Notes: generated by a model not told the origin, from the sequence alone. 64,000 nt of DNA from Clostridium acetobutylicum ATCC 824 (GCF_000008765.1 NC_003030.1:1584001-1648000); one strand, 5' to 3'. Shown: positions 53,269-62,319, numbered from the stretch's first letter. Program-made: numbers and translations.

Positions 53269-53831
53269 TGGCTACATATACTATATTTGCAGGGGTTAAT
53301 GGTGTAGGTAAGACCTCAATATATGAGTCCATTTATTATAGAGAAAATAAGAATGAGAAAAGAATAAACACAGATGAAATGGTAGCGAAAATAGGCTCGT
53401 GGCATGATAATGCCCTCCAAATTAAATGTGCAAGACAAGCAGTAAGGCGTATAAATTGCTATATAAGGAATGATGTGTCCTTTAATCAAGAAACAACGCT
53501 TTCTGGTAAAAGTATTGTAAAACACATAAAAAAGGCTAAACAAAGAGGATTTTATATAATTATGAATTTTATTTGTGTAGATAATGTACAGATTGCAAAA
53601 GAGAGAGTTAAGCTTAGAGTTTTAAAAGGTGGACATGGAATAGAGGAAGATACCATAGAAAGACGATATTATAAATCACTAGAAAATTTAAAGAAAGTGT
53701 TCCATTTATGTAATGAAATAAACATATATGATAATACAGATAAATTTAAACATATAGCGTATGTATGCGATGGTGTAATTATATGGAAAAGAAGTTTCAT
53801 TCCAGAGTGGAGTAGAGATATTTTAAAATAA
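53268..53831 (+). CDS. Zeta-toxin-family kinase
   Basis: The 187-residue P-loop protein has Walker A GVNGVGKTS (residues 8-16), RINTDEM and the substrate-site motif FNQETTLSGKS. The basic segment ERVKLRVLKGGHGIEEDTIERRYYKSLENL fits the C-terminal part of the family. Zeta toxins phosphorylate UDP-N-acetylglucosamine and block wall synthesis. The product is smaller than classic zeta (287 residues) and like the short chromosomal AAA/zeta proteins. The small overlapping upstream gene is the probable antitoxin. Confidence 0.8.
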   Translation: MATYTIFAGVNGVGKTSIYESIYYRENKNEKRINTDEMVAKIGSWHDNALQIKCARQAVRRINCYIRNDVSFNQETTLSGKSIVKHIKKAKQRGFYIIMNFICVDNVQIAKERVKLRVLKGGHGIEEDTIERRYYKSLENLKKVFHLCNEINIYDNTDKFKHIAYVCDGVIIWKRSFIPEWSRDILK

Positions 53832-53937
53832 AGCTGGCTTGATATTAGTTTATTAGGCTGGCTTTTGTTGTATATCAATAAATATTAATACACAAAATAT
53901 AATTGCTAGAGACTATATTATAAGGGAGGAGTAAAAA

Positions 53938-54951
53938 TTGAAAAATAACATAATTCAAATAGATAAGTTAGGGTTTCAGTGGAAAGGACATGATCCATTT
54001 TTATACTGTATGCACCATAAGGATGCATATCCAGAAGGCAATGATGAGATGGGACCAAGGGTTTCTTTAAGTGGAAGAGATCTTGGCGATGATTTTAGTT
54101 ATAAAGACGGTTTTAGTATGTACCATGGTGCTTCTGTTCCAGGTTTTCCGAAGCATCCTCATAGAGGTTTTGAAACTGTGACAATTGTGCTTAAAGGATA
54201 TGTTGATCATGCAGATTCAAGTGGTGCTTTAGGTCGTTATGGAGCTGGTGACGTACAGTGGCTCACATCAGGTAGAGGATGTAACCACTCTGAGATGTTT
54301 CCACTTTTAAACACAGAAGAAGATAATCCTTTAGAATTATTTCAAATATGGCTAAACCTCCCAAGTAAAGATAAGTTTGTAGAGCCTCACTATAAGATGC
54401 TTTGGGCTGAGGAAATTCCAGTTATAGAGTTGAAGGATACTAATAAAAAAATAAGTACTATGCGAATTATTTCAGGTTCATATAATAATATTAAAAGTTT
54501 GCAGCCGTCGCCAAACTCCTGGGCAAAGGATGAAAATAATAATGTAAATATATTTGTTATCAGTATGGAAGCTGGTGCTTTACTTGAACTTCCTAGAATA
54601 TCTTCTACATTAAACAGAACGCTTTATTATTATTCTGGTAATGGTATAAATATCAGTGAAACTAGTATTGACGTTTTAAGCGGTGTAAGACTTAAGGGAG
54701 ACGAAGTCATAAAAATAGAAAATGGATTAAAAGAAAGTAAGCTGCTGCTTTTAGAAGGAGAACCAATAGGAGAGCCTGTTAAAAGTTATGGGCCATTTGT
54801 TATGAATACAGAAGAAGAAATTGAAGAAGCTTTTTCTGATTACAGGGAAACTGGTTTTGGAGGATGGCAGTGGCAAAGAGATGATGTAGTTCATCAAAGA
54901 AATAAAGGCAGATTTGCTGAGTATCCTGACGGTACAGTTGAATATAGATAA
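53938..54951 (+). CDS. Pirin-family protein
   Basis: The 337-residue bicupin has the pirin signatures DPFLYCMHHKDAYPEGN, FPKHPHRGFETVTIVLKGYVDHADSSGALG (read in parts), DVQWLTSGRGCNHSEMFP and PLELFQIWLNLP. The metal-binding His residues are in HPHRGFE and HSEM. Some family members have quercetin dioxygenase activity. It starts with TTG 53938 after GGGAGGAG. The IS1595-like element lies just after its terminator hairpin (stem GGGCA / TGCTC at 54961-54974). Confidence 0.9.
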   Translation: MKNNIIQIDKLGFQWKGHDPFLYCMHHKDAYPEGNDEMGPRVSLSGRDLGDDFSYKDGFSMYHGASVPGFPKHPHRGFETVTIVLKGYVDHADSSGALGRYGAGDVQWLTSGRGCNHSEMFPLLNTEEDNPLELFQIWLNLPSKDKFVEPHYKMLWAEEIPVIELKDTNKKISTMRIISGSYNNIKSLQPSPNSWAKDENNNVNIFVISMEAGALLELPRISSTLNRTLYYYSGNGINISETSIDVLSGVRLKGDEVIKIENGLKESKLLLLEGEPIGEPVKSYGPFVMNTEEEIEEAFSDYRETGFGGWQWQRDDVVHQRNKGRFAEYPDGTVEYR

Positions 54952-54978
54952 GAATAGGAAAGGGCAAGTTTGCTCTTT

Positions 54979-54986
54979 TTTATTTT
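54979..54986 (+). repeat. 8-bp target site duplication, left
   Basis: TTTATTTT directly precedes the left inverted repeat and is repeated exactly at 56826-56833 after the right inverted repeat. Confidence 0.85.
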
Positions 54987-55016
54987 GGCTATGTTTTAAA
55001 TCAGTGTTGAAAATAG
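54987..55016 (+). repeat. Left terminal inverted repeat of the IS
   Basis: It begins GGCTATGTTTTAA, then ATCAGTGTTGAAAATAG. It pairs with 56795-56825. Confidence 0.85.
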
Positions 55017-55075
55017 ATATATATTAGAAAAATAGGTTATAATATTAGATAGAATAGTGTTTAGGAGGTAGAATT

Positions 55076-56100
55076 ATGCCAAATGTGAAGTCTATATTAA
55101 ATCATATTGAAAAGTTACCATTACAGCAGAAAGAACAAATACTATCAACTTTAGAAGAAATTCTTGTCCTAGGTTCACAAGTAAGCCAAGTAGAACAAGA
55201 AGTTAAAGAATTTAGATTTTCCAAGGGGAAAGTATGCCCAATTTGTGGTTCTGAAACTATATCAAGAAATAGCAAGTATAATGGTAAACAAGGATATATC
55301 TGCAAGTCTTGTAAAAAGTCCTTTACTGACTTCACTAATTCTGCAACCTATAAAAGTAAGAAAACATTAGATAAGTGGCTTAAATATGCTAAGTGCATGG
55401 TTAATGGATATTCTATCAGGAAGAGTGCTAAAGTTGTAGAAATTAATATAGCAACAAGTTTCTTTTGGAGACATAAAATTCTTGATTGTGTAAGCACATT
55501 TTAGGCAAGGGGTATGTTGATGGTGTTATTGAAGCAGATGAAGTATTCTTTACTGAAAGTTTTAAAGGTACAAAACCTTCTAATATGCCAAGACGCTCTC
55601 GTAAAATCGGCAAACAAGTTAAGAAAAGTGGTATATCAAAGGAACAAGTCTGTATTACTACTGCTATTGATAGACAAGGTAATTTAATTATGGAATTAGC
55701 ATGTAAAGGTAGAATTACCTCTAAGGAATTAGAAAAATTATATGATGGACATATAAGCAATGAATCTATACTTTGTACTGATAGTCGTAAAAGTTATATA
55801 CAATTTGCAAATGATTTATCATTAGAACACAAACGTATAAAAAGAGGTAAACATAAGGAAGGACTATATCATATTCAACATATTAATGTTCTACACAGTA
55901 ATTTAAGGAAATGGATGAATAGGTTTAATGGTGCTGCAACAAAATATATTAGTAACTATATTAAGTGGTTCAAATGGCTTCAAATATTTGATACACATAA
56001 AGAAATAATAAAGGCTAAAAACTTTATAGTTCAAAGCAATGTAGCACATGCATATATCAAAGTAAAAGACTTAAAATATAGAGAGCCAATATGTGTATAA
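55076..56100 (+). pseudogene. IS1595-family transposase, frameshifted
   Basis: The first frame (55076-55504) has an N-terminal helix region and the IS1595 zinc ribbon CPICGSETISRNSKYNGKQGYICKSC (read in parts), then FFWRHKILDCVSTF and a stop. The second frame (from 55486) continues LGKGYVDGVIEADEVFFTESFKG, the DDE-like catalytic core with E-A-D-E, then CTDSRKSYI and HIQHINVLHSNLRKWM to 56100. One extra T in the TTTT run near 55501 would join them as STFLGKGYVDGV. Family members normally use a single frame, so this is either an inactivating mutation or a base missed in the sequence. Confidence 0.88.
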
Positions 56101-56187
56101 CATATGTAATATTTTGTAAATGATGCAATAATAAGTGCTATTAACAACTATAATTAGATTGAATTTTATAAATATGGAGGTTTATAG

Positions 56188-56718
56188 ATGTACAACAATA
56201 GAAAATTAGTTCTATATATTGCAACAAGTTTAGATGGTTACATAGCGACAGAAGATGATTCCTTGGAATGGTTGTTTAAAACTGAAGGCGAAGGAGATAA
56301 TGGATATTTTGAATTCTACAATACAGTTGATACTATTCTAATTGGTAGAAGAACTTATGATTGGATTATTGAAAAAGAAAAAGGTAAATTTCCTTATAAG
56401 AATAAAAAGTGTTATGTATTTTCTAAATCAGAAAAAGGTAAAAATGAAAATGTAGAATTTATTAATCAAGATGTAGTGGAATTTACAAATAAAATCAAAA
56501 GACTGGATGGAGGAAACATATGGCTTGTTGGCGGTGGTGTTCTTCTAAATTCTTTTATTAAAGAAAGGTTAGTTGACGAATTTATTATTACTATATCACC
56601 TACACTAATAGGTCATGGAATACCTTTATTTAAAAAAAATGATTTTGAGTTAGAACTAAAGTTAAAGGGGATAAGGAGATTTAATCAATTTGTTGAACTC
56701 CATTACGAGGTGAAATAA
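56188..56718 (+). CDS. Dihydrofolate reductase-family (RibD C-terminal-like) protein, IS passenger
   Basis: The 176-residue protein begins KLVLYIATSLDGYIATEDDSLEWL (read in parts), then has DTILIGRRTYDWI, GGNIWLVGGGVLLNSFI and EFIITISPTLIGHGIPLF, the fold of the DHFR-like/RibD-C group. The family includes YwjB/YyaP-type proteins whose substrates are mostly unknown; trimethoprim resistance cannot be assumed. GGAGG lies before ATG. It lies between the transposase and the right inverted repeat, inside the target duplications, so it travels with the element. Confidence 0.85.
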   Translation: MYNNRKLVLYIATSLDGYIATEDDSLEWLFKTEGEGDNGYFEFYNTVDTILIGRRTYDWIIEKEKGKFPYKNKKCYVFSKSEKGKNENVEFINQDVVEFTNKIKRLDGGNIWLVGGGVLLNSFIKERLVDEFIITISPTLIGHGIPLFKKNDFELELKLKGIRRFNQFVELHYEVK

Positions 56719-56757
56719 AACAATTGATATTTAGTTCATAAATTTCTTATAGTGAGT

Positions 56758-56791
56758 ATTATAGGTGGACAATCCTACCTATAATTTTTTT
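56758..56791 (+). terminator. Terminator of the passenger gene, inside the IS
   Basis: The stem ATTATAGGT / ACCTATAAT with a 10-nt loop is followed by TTTTTT, just before the right inverted repeat. Confidence 0.82.
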
Positions 56792-56794
56792 AGG

Positions 56795-56825
56795 CTATAT
56801 TTCAATACTATATTAAAACATAGCT
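56795..56825 (-). repeat. Right terminal inverted repeat of the IS
   Basis: On the minus strand it begins AGCTATGTTTTAA, then TATAGTATTGAAATATAG. Confidence 0.85.
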
Positions 56826-56833
56826 TTTATTTT
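56826..56833 (+). repeat. 8-bp target site duplication, right
   Basis: TTTATTTT is identical to 54979-54986. Confidence 0.85.
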
Positions 56834-56952
56834 AAATAAACCGTTATATAAGATTAAGGTGCAATTTAATTTAGTGCTTGAAGTGATTGTGTAGAATAAC
56901 TATAATTGGATAATAAGATAGTTTTATGACATTGAAAGGAGCGTCTTAAGAT

Positions 56953-57972
56953 ATGATTTCTAAAGATATACTAAAGAATAAAGAATATGATTTTATTAAA
57001 ACTAATAAGCACCTAGGAAAAAATATTATACTTTTAGGCTTGTCTGGAAGTTACTCTTATGGAACTAATAATGAAAATAGTGATATAGATGTAAGAGGAG
57101 TAGCATTAAATAGAAAGTCAGATTTAATAGGAATGACATCCTTTGAGCAGTATGTTGATGATAATACAGATACCTGCATATATGCGTTTAATAAAATAAT
57201 AAATCTTTTGTTAAACTGCAATCCAAATACAATTGAATTACTCGGATTAAATAAAGAACACTACTTATACTTAAATGAAATTGGGCAGGAATTGTTAAAT
57301 AATAAGAAAATATTTTTATCAAAGAGGGCTATTCACTCATTTGGTGGATATGCAACAGCACAATTAAGAAGACTTCAAAACGCACTAGCAAGAGATTCTT
57401 ATCCAAAGGAAGAGAAAGAGAAGCACATATTCAATTCAGTGAAAAATGCAGTACATGATTTCTCAAAGAGATATAGTAGTTTTGATGAGGGTTCTCTTAA
57501 AATTTACCTTGATAAGTCAAATCAGCCGGGATTTGATTTAGAAATATACTTGGATGCAAATTTAAAGCACTATCCCTTAAGAGATTACAAAAACATATGG
57601 GCAGAGATGAGTAATATAGTTAAGGATTATGATAAAATTGGAAAACGCAATAAAAAGAAGGATGATAATCATCTCAATAAACATGCTATGCATTTAATAA
57701 GACTGTTTATGATGGCTATTGATATTTTGGAAAAAGGGGAAATTAATACATATAGAGTACATGAAAAAGAATTGCTTTTAAATATACGAAATGGCAAATT
57801 TCAAAAGGAAGATGGCAATTTTAGCGATGATTTTTACAGCTTGCTTAAGGAGTATGAAAATAGACTTACTTATGCAGCAAATAACACAAGCCTTCCCGAG
57901 GAACCTAACATGACTAAAGTAGAGGAATTTGTAATGAGTGTCAACGAAAGGGTGGTTAAAGATGAAATATAA
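56953..57972 (+). CDS. Nucleotidyltransferase of the YcgL/RlaP type
   Basis: The 339-residue protein has the polymerase-beta-like motif LLGLSGSYSYGTNNENSDIDVRGVAL (GS ... SDxD, residues 30-50, read in parts). The C-terminal half is helical, with AVHDFSKRYSSF and KHAMHLIRLFMMAIDIL. The group is linked to predicted RNA or small-molecule nucleotide transfer; no substrate is known. GGAGCG precedes ATG. It overlaps the next gene, a second member of the same superfamily, by 11 bp. Confidence 0.8.
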   Translation: MISKDILKNKEYDFIKTNKHLGKNIILLGLSGSYSYGTNNENSDIDVRGVALNRKSDLIGMTSFEQYVDDNTDTCIYAFNKIINLLLNCNPNTIELLGLNKEHYLYLNEIGQELLNNKKIFLSKRAIHSFGGYATAQLRRLQNALARDSYPKEEKEKHIFNSVKNAVHDFSKRYSSFDEGSLKIYLDKSNQPGFDLEIYLDANLKHYPLRDYKNIWAEMSNIVKDYDKIGKRNKKKDDNHLNKHAMHLIRLFMMAIDILEKGEINTYRVHEKELLLNIRNGKFQKEDGNFSDDFYSLLKEYENRLTYAANNTSLPEEPNMTKVEEFVMSVNERVVKDEI

Positions 57973-58741
57973 TGATTTTGAAGGTACTATAGAAGAGTTA
58001 GTTAATATGAAGCTGGACGAAATAGAAAAAAAGGAAAATGTTAAGATACTTCATGCAGTGGAGTCTGGAAGTAGGGCATGGGGCTTTGCCTCACCAGATA
58101 GCGATTATGATGTTAGATTTATATATGTTCGTCCTAGAGAATACTATCTTAGGCTTGAGGATACAAAGGATATAATTGATTGGGAGCTTAATGAGACGCT
58201 TGATATAAATGGGTGGGATTTGAATAAAGCACTTCGTTTATTTCATAAGTCAAACTCTACTTTATTTGAATGGGCCAATTCACCAGTGGTTTATAGAACA
58301 ACACCTAAGTGGAAGGAAATTTACTCTGAAGCTGAAAAGTATTTTTCTATGAAAGCTTCTATGTATCACTATTATGGAACTGCAAAAAGCAACTTTCATA
58401 AGTTTTTAGAAGATGACTATGTAAAATACAAAAAGTATTTCTATGTAATAAGACCACTTCTTGCTTTAAAATGGATTGAGGAAAAGTCATGTCCACCGCC
58501 AGTGTTATTTAGCACTTTAATGGAGAGTATGCTTAATGGAGAGATGAGGCTACTAGTGAATGAACTTCTTGAGATGAAGAAAACTATGAAGGAATCCGAT
58601 AAGGGAAAGCGCGTTGATAAGTTAAATGAGTATATTGAAAATGAGCTTACTTATTATAAAGATGAAATTGTAAGGAGAGAAGACGATAGAAAAGCAGAGT
58701 GGGACGAGCTTAATGAGGTCTTTATGAAGAATATATTGTAA
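57962..58741 (+). CDS. Second nucleotidyltransferase of the YcgL/RlaP type
   Basis: The 259-residue protein has VESGSRAWGFASPDSDYDVRFIYVRP (GS ... SDxD, around residues 27-45, read in parts) and the YcgL-type IIDWELNETLDINGWDLNKALRL and SPVVYRT segments. I chose ATG 57962 (MKYNDFEGT), which has AAAGGGTGG upstream, over a GTG at 57938. With the preceding gene it forms a coupled pair of related enzymes with different C-terminal domains, so they may act together or in sequence. Confidence 0.82.
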   Translation: MKYNDFEGTIEELVNMKLDEIEKKENVKILHAVESGSRAWGFASPDSDYDVRFIYVRPREYYLRLEDTKDIIDWELNETLDINGWDLNKALRLFHKSNSTLFEWANSPVVYRTTPKWKEIYSEAEKYFSMKASMYHYYGTAKSNFHKFLEDDYVKYKKYFYVIRPLLALKWIEEKSCPPPVLFSTLMESMLNGEMRLLVNELLEMKKTMKESDKGKRVDKLNEYIENELTYYKDEIVRREDDRKAEWDELNEVFMKNIL

Positions 58742-58759
58742 ATTTTTAATAGAAGGAAT

Positions 58760-58791
58760 AAAAGGATTATGATATAAATCATGGTCCTTTT
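58760..58791 (+). terminator. Terminator of the nucleotidyltransferase pair
   Basis: The 14-bp stem AAAAGGATTATGAT / ATCATGGTCCTTTT (two wobbles) has an ATAA loop and a T-rich end. Confidence 0.8.
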
Positions 58792-58840
58792 AATTTGCGT
58801 TTAAGATTAATAATACAGTTACAAATAGATTTAGATAAAA

Positions 58841-59179
58841 TTGATTATTATTGTAGCAAATCACTCAGAGATTGATCATAGCGGCATTCTTTTTTCTACA
58901 GCAGCTATACTGGAAATGATAAGAGGGCTTGAATTTAAAGATAAAAAGGCAGCTGCATTTGGAAGGTATGGATGGGGCGGTGAATCAGTTAAAATAATTA
59001 CAGAGTGGCTAAAGAAAGCATGCTTTGAAATAATAGATGACGAAATAAGAGAACTGCGGAAGCCTGATAAAAAAGGGAGATTTAAATTAATAGTGAAAAT
59101 AAAAAAATGTTTAAATCTAGTAAACTTGAATATTTCTGTGGATAGAAGACGTGGAGTAAAATCTACGGCTTTTTATTAG
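58841..59179 (+). pseudogene. Remnant of a flavodiiron (FprA-type) protein
   Basis: The short frame joins IIVANHSEIDHSG, a metallo-beta-lactamase-domain motif near residue 80 of flavodiiron proteins, directly to STAAILEMIRGLEFKDKKAAAFGRYGWGGESVKIITEWLKKA (read in parts), part of the C-terminal flavodoxin domain. Some 150-200 residues between them, and the N-terminus, are missing. There is no ribosome binding site. It is a decayed gene for an O2 or NO reductase of anaerobes. Confidence 0.75.
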
Positions 59180-59657
59180 AATTATTCTGCTGGATTTTGT
59201 TAAAAATATTCTGCAAAGACATAGAATGTTGTTTGAGTGATAGATGCTGTTGAAAATAATGAAAGGTATTGAAGATGTAAAAGTAAATATAAATTAGAAA
59301 GATGCTGTGTGGAAAATCCGAGTGTTAAGGATACAGAAAGGTAGTTGCAAATTTCAACTAGTAATTTATATACTTATGTTGGATATTTTCTATAAATTGT
59401 CATGTGAAATAATAAAATTAAGTTGAAGTATAACAATTGTTTGAAAATGCAAAGATTAAATTAGAATTAGATTTTGTAGGATATATTTTAATTATAGAAT
59501 TTTACTAAAAATTATATTGAGAGTTTTGCAATTAACAAATGGATAATTAAATGATAAGATAATAAGTATAAATAGGCAAATGAAAAAATGATAGGATTAT
59601 ATTGATAATTATATATCATGAATGCCTAGGAATCTATTATATAAAGAGGATTTTATT
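59180..59657. other. AT-rich gap without genes
   Basis: I see no supportable gene in these 478 bp. Short degenerate frames follow the flavodiiron remnant. The promoter of the glycosylase gene should lie in the last 150 bp. Confidence 0.5.
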
Positions 59658-60305
59658 ATGTATATATCAGATGAAGAAATATATATGTTTCAATGTTTTT
59701 TACTTGATTGGTATGATAAAAATAAAAGAAATTTTCCATGGAGATATACATTTGACCCATATAAGGTTTTAGTTTCCGAGATATTATTGCAACAAACAAA
59801 CGTTGATAAGGTTGTTGAGCCTTATTTTAGAATAATTAATAAATATAAAAATATACATGAACTTGCAGAAAGCGAAGATGTTTTTTTAAAGAATGTATTT
59901 AAAGGCATAGGTTTATTTTATAGAGCTGACAGATTAAAAAACATAGCAGGTAATATAGTTAATTATAATAAAAAAGTGATTCCTGATAAATGGGATGAAT
60001 TGATAAAGATAAAGGGTATAGGATACTATATATGCAGTGCCTTATTGTGTTTCGGTTTTAATAAACCGTATGCTGTTTTAGATACTAATGTAATAAGAAT
60101 ATTTGAAAGAATATTTGATATTAAATCTGAAAAGAAAAGACCTAGAGATGATATTAAATTATTTGAATTTGCACAATTACTTATACCCGAAGATAGGTAT
60201 GTGGACTACAATTATGCTATTCTAGACTTTGGAGCATGTATCTGTACAATGTATAACCCAAAATGTAGTCAATGCATTTTTAGATTTAATTGTGAAAATA
60301 TTTGA
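59658..60305 (+). CDS. HhH-GPD DNA glycosylase (Endo III/MutY/Mig family), probable T:G mismatch enzyme
   Basis: The 215-residue protein has RNFPWRYTFDPYKVLVSEILLQQTNVDKV (residues 24-52, read in parts), helix-hairpin-helix IKIKGIGYYICSALL (116-130), catalytic Asp142 in VLDTNVIRI and the 4Fe-4S loop Cys196-x6-Cys203-x2-Cys206-x5-Cys212. Endo III has Lys and MutY has Ser where this protein has Tyr124; the T:G glycosylase Mig.MthI also has Tyr there. It lacks the C-terminal NUDIX-like domain of MutY. A C5-cytosine methyltransferase gene lies downstream, so it probably repairs T:G pairs from deaminated 5-methylcytosine. I chose ATG 59658 after AAAGAGGATT. Confidence 0.85.
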   Translation: MYISDEEIYMFQCFLLDWYDKNKRNFPWRYTFDPYKVLVSEILLQQTNVDKVVEPYFRIINKYKNIHELAESEDVFLKNVFKGIGLFYRADRLKNIAGNIVNYNKKVIPDKWDELIKIKGIGYYICSALLCFGFNKPYAVLDTNVIRIFERIFDIKSEKKRPRDDIKLFEFAQLLIPEDRYVDYNYAILDFGACICTMYNPKCSQCIFRFNCENI

Positions 60306-60887
60306 CTTGCTTGGGATATGCAGCAGTAAATGTTAAAAAATGAACTGCTAAAAGTGATACTTTAGATGAGTATGAAAACATGTGATATAATTTTCCTTTA
60401 AATGGAGGAGGATCTGATGAAATTATAGATAATTTGGGAATAGAAATTTTTAATGGAGAGCTTAAGAAAGATTTGGTAAAAGAAATAAATCTCGTAGGTG
60501 GAATAAAAATACTTGATATAATTAGAATCACACTTAAAAGTTTATAGTTTGGAGTTAAAAAAGATACCATTATAATAAAAAGTAAAGTAAAAGAGAGGTT
60601 AGTTGAAAATAAGAAATTTAGATAATAGAATAAATACAGTAAAAGAAAAAATGGTACATAGTTGTTTTTTATTAGTTAAAACATAAGTTTTGCTTCGAAT
60701 AAAAATCTCAAAGTTATAGTATAGTTTTTGATGAACTTGACAAATAGTACATTTTAAGATTATATTTTATTTAAAGTGATTTCATTGAATATTAATGATA
60801 TAATAAAAAAGATTGTAGTGTATACCAAGCTGCAATTTTTTTTGTATAATTTAGGAGAATATATTACTAAAAGGAGAGAAGTTTCAA
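60306..60887 (+). other. Gap with a decayed gene fragment
   Basis: About 580 bp separate glycosylase and methyltransferase. A stretch at about 60395-60547 is open without a start and reads GGGSDEIIDNLGIEIFNGELKK, then EINLVGGIKILDIIRI to a stop; it looks like the C-terminus of a lost gene. GGAGGAGG at 60403-60412 is followed only by a very short ORF. I see nothing else apart from the promoter region before 60888. Confidence 0.4.
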
Positions 60888-62135
60888 ATGCACACTCATA
60901 AATTTACTGTAGGAAGTCTGTTTGCAGGGGTTGGAGGAATCTGTTTGGGATTCAAAACAGCAGAGTATAGAGGACTGGGATATAATCTTATATGGGCAAA
61001 TGAAATAGATGAATATGCAGGAGAAACATATAGGCATAATTTTGACCATAATTTAATAGCTGGTGATATTGAAAAGATAGTAGACTTGAATATAATTCAA
61101 AGTGAGCAAAATAGATATATAAATATCATGAATGAAGTTGCTACTGATGAAGAAAGGATAAAGTATAAGGTTCTGATAGAAAAATGTGAGGAAGAGAAGC
61201 AAATATACAGAGAAAAGCAAAAACAAATTTTAAGTTCGAAAATAGATGTATTAAATGGTGGATTTCCGTGCCAGGCGTTTAGTATAGCAGGAGAGCAAAA
61301 GGGATTTGATGACCATAGAGGAAACTTGTTTATAAGCATTATAAAATTAATTAGATTACTTGATTCGGTTCATGGAAAACCAAGAGTATTATTTTTAGAA
61401 AATGTTAAAAATTTGATGTCACATGATGGTGGAAGAACATATAAAGTTATAAAATCAAAACTTGAAAAAGAAGGATATATAATAAAAGAAAAGGTATTAA
61501 ATACAATGGATTTTTCTCATTTACCCCAGAATAGAGAGAGAATATATATAGTTGGATTTTTAAATAAAAAAGATGCTGAAAAGTTCACTATGTTTGATAA
61601 TATAGGGGAGTTTTATATCAATAAAACAGTTGATGAAAGAGTGAGAGATATTAAGAAAGTTATCGATTATACGTTAACTAAAAATACTGGAGATAAGTAT
61701 TATTATACAAAAGAAAAATATCCTAAATATTTTATTACAGAAGAAGAGTATGATAAAATTCCAGAAAGTTATAGAAAAGATGTAAGAATAAATTTGGATG
61801 AATCAATAACAGAAGAATATCAATTTTATCAACTTAGAAGAGGAATGTATGTTAGAAAAAATATGAGTAATGTATGTCCAACGTTAACGGCTAACATGGG
61901 AACTGGTGGACACAATGTACCATTAATTAAAGTAAAGGATGGAATTAGAAAACTTACGCCTAAAGAAACTTTTAAACTTCAAGGCTTTCCTGTTGGTAAT
62001 GGGTATGAACTTCCAACTAAATATATTAATAGACCTTATCCTGAAAGTAGATTGTATAAACAGGCAGGAAATGCAGTATCAGTACCAATTATAAGATTAA
62101 TAGCAGAACAGATTTTGAGGGTATTAGAAGAATAG
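60888..62135 (+). CDS. DNA (cytosine-5)-methyltransferase
   Basis: The 415-residue enzyme has the C5-MTase motifs in order: I VGSLFAGVGGICLGF, IV GGFPCQAFSIAG (catalytic Cys128), VI FLENVKNL, VIII PQNRERIYIVGF, IX RKLTPKETFKLQGFP and X KQAGNAVSVPIIRL. A target-recognition region lies between VIII and IX (about residues 235-340). An extra acidic helical segment (residues 65-118) sits between II and IV. AAAGGAGAG precedes ATG. It should protect DNA from the restriction enzyme encoded next; the site is unknown. The adjacent glycosylase fits a 5-methylcytosine system. Confidence 0.94.
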   Translation: MHTHKFTVGSLFAGVGGICLGFKTAEYRGLGYNLIWANEIDEYAGETYRHNFDHNLIAGDIEKIVDLNIIQSEQNRYINIMNEVATDEERIKYKVLIEKCEEEKQIYREKQKQILSSKIDVLNGGFPCQAFSIAGEQKGFDDHRGNLFISIIKLIRLLDSVHGKPRVLFLENVKNLMSHDGGRTYKVIKSKLEKEGYIIKEKVLNTMDFSHLPQNRERIYIVGFLNKKDAEKFTMFDNIGEFYINKTVDERVRDIKKVIDYTLTKNTGDKYYYTKEKYPKYFITEEEYDKIPESYRKDVRINLDESITEEYQFYQLRRGMYVRKNMSNVCPTLTANMGTGGHNVPLIKVKDGIRKLTPKETFKLQGFPVGNGYELPTKYINRPYPESRLYKQAGNAVSVPIIRLIAEQILRVLEE

Positions 62136-62319
62136 TTACATTAGTGATAATACAGATTTTTTTGTGAAGAATAGATTGAATAATATAATTTTAAAGGCAA
62201 GAGAGTATGGAATGTTTTCTTGTCTTTTGGTAATTATCCAAAATACTTAGTCAGCATATTAAGATATTATTTTATGTTTGTGATAAAATATATTTAATAA
62301 GTGTTTAGAGGTGGTTACT

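Larger units (their letters stand above)
54987..56825 (+). mobile_element. IS1595-like insertion element with a passenger gene (1839 bp)
   Basis: The ends are imperfect inverted repeats: left 54987-55016 starts GGCTATGTTTTAA, right 56795-56825 reads AGCTATGTTTTAA on the minus strand. The first 13 bases agree but for one, and further blocks (AGT, TTGAAA, ATAG) also match. Exact 8-bp duplications TTTATTTT flank the element, as expected for the IS1595 family. Inside are a transposase gene with one frameshift, a dihydrofolate-reductase-like gene and a terminator. The element landed in the T tract of the pirin terminator. Intact duplications mean it arrived by transposition and has not since rearranged. 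Confidence 0.88.

Noticed and set aside
55486-55504. Programmed frameshift in the IS transposase
   Set aside because: The join CACATTTTAG is not a good slippery heptamer, and IS1595 transposases are normally read in one frame.
56188-56718. Naming the IS passenger gene as a trimethoprim-resistance dfr gene
   Set aside because: It belongs to the broader RibD-C/DHFR-like group, and the sequence alone gives no ground for antifolate resistance.
60403-60430. Gene start after GGAGGAGG between glycosylase and methyltransferase
   Set aside because: The frame stops after eight codons; it is better explained as part of a decayed gene.
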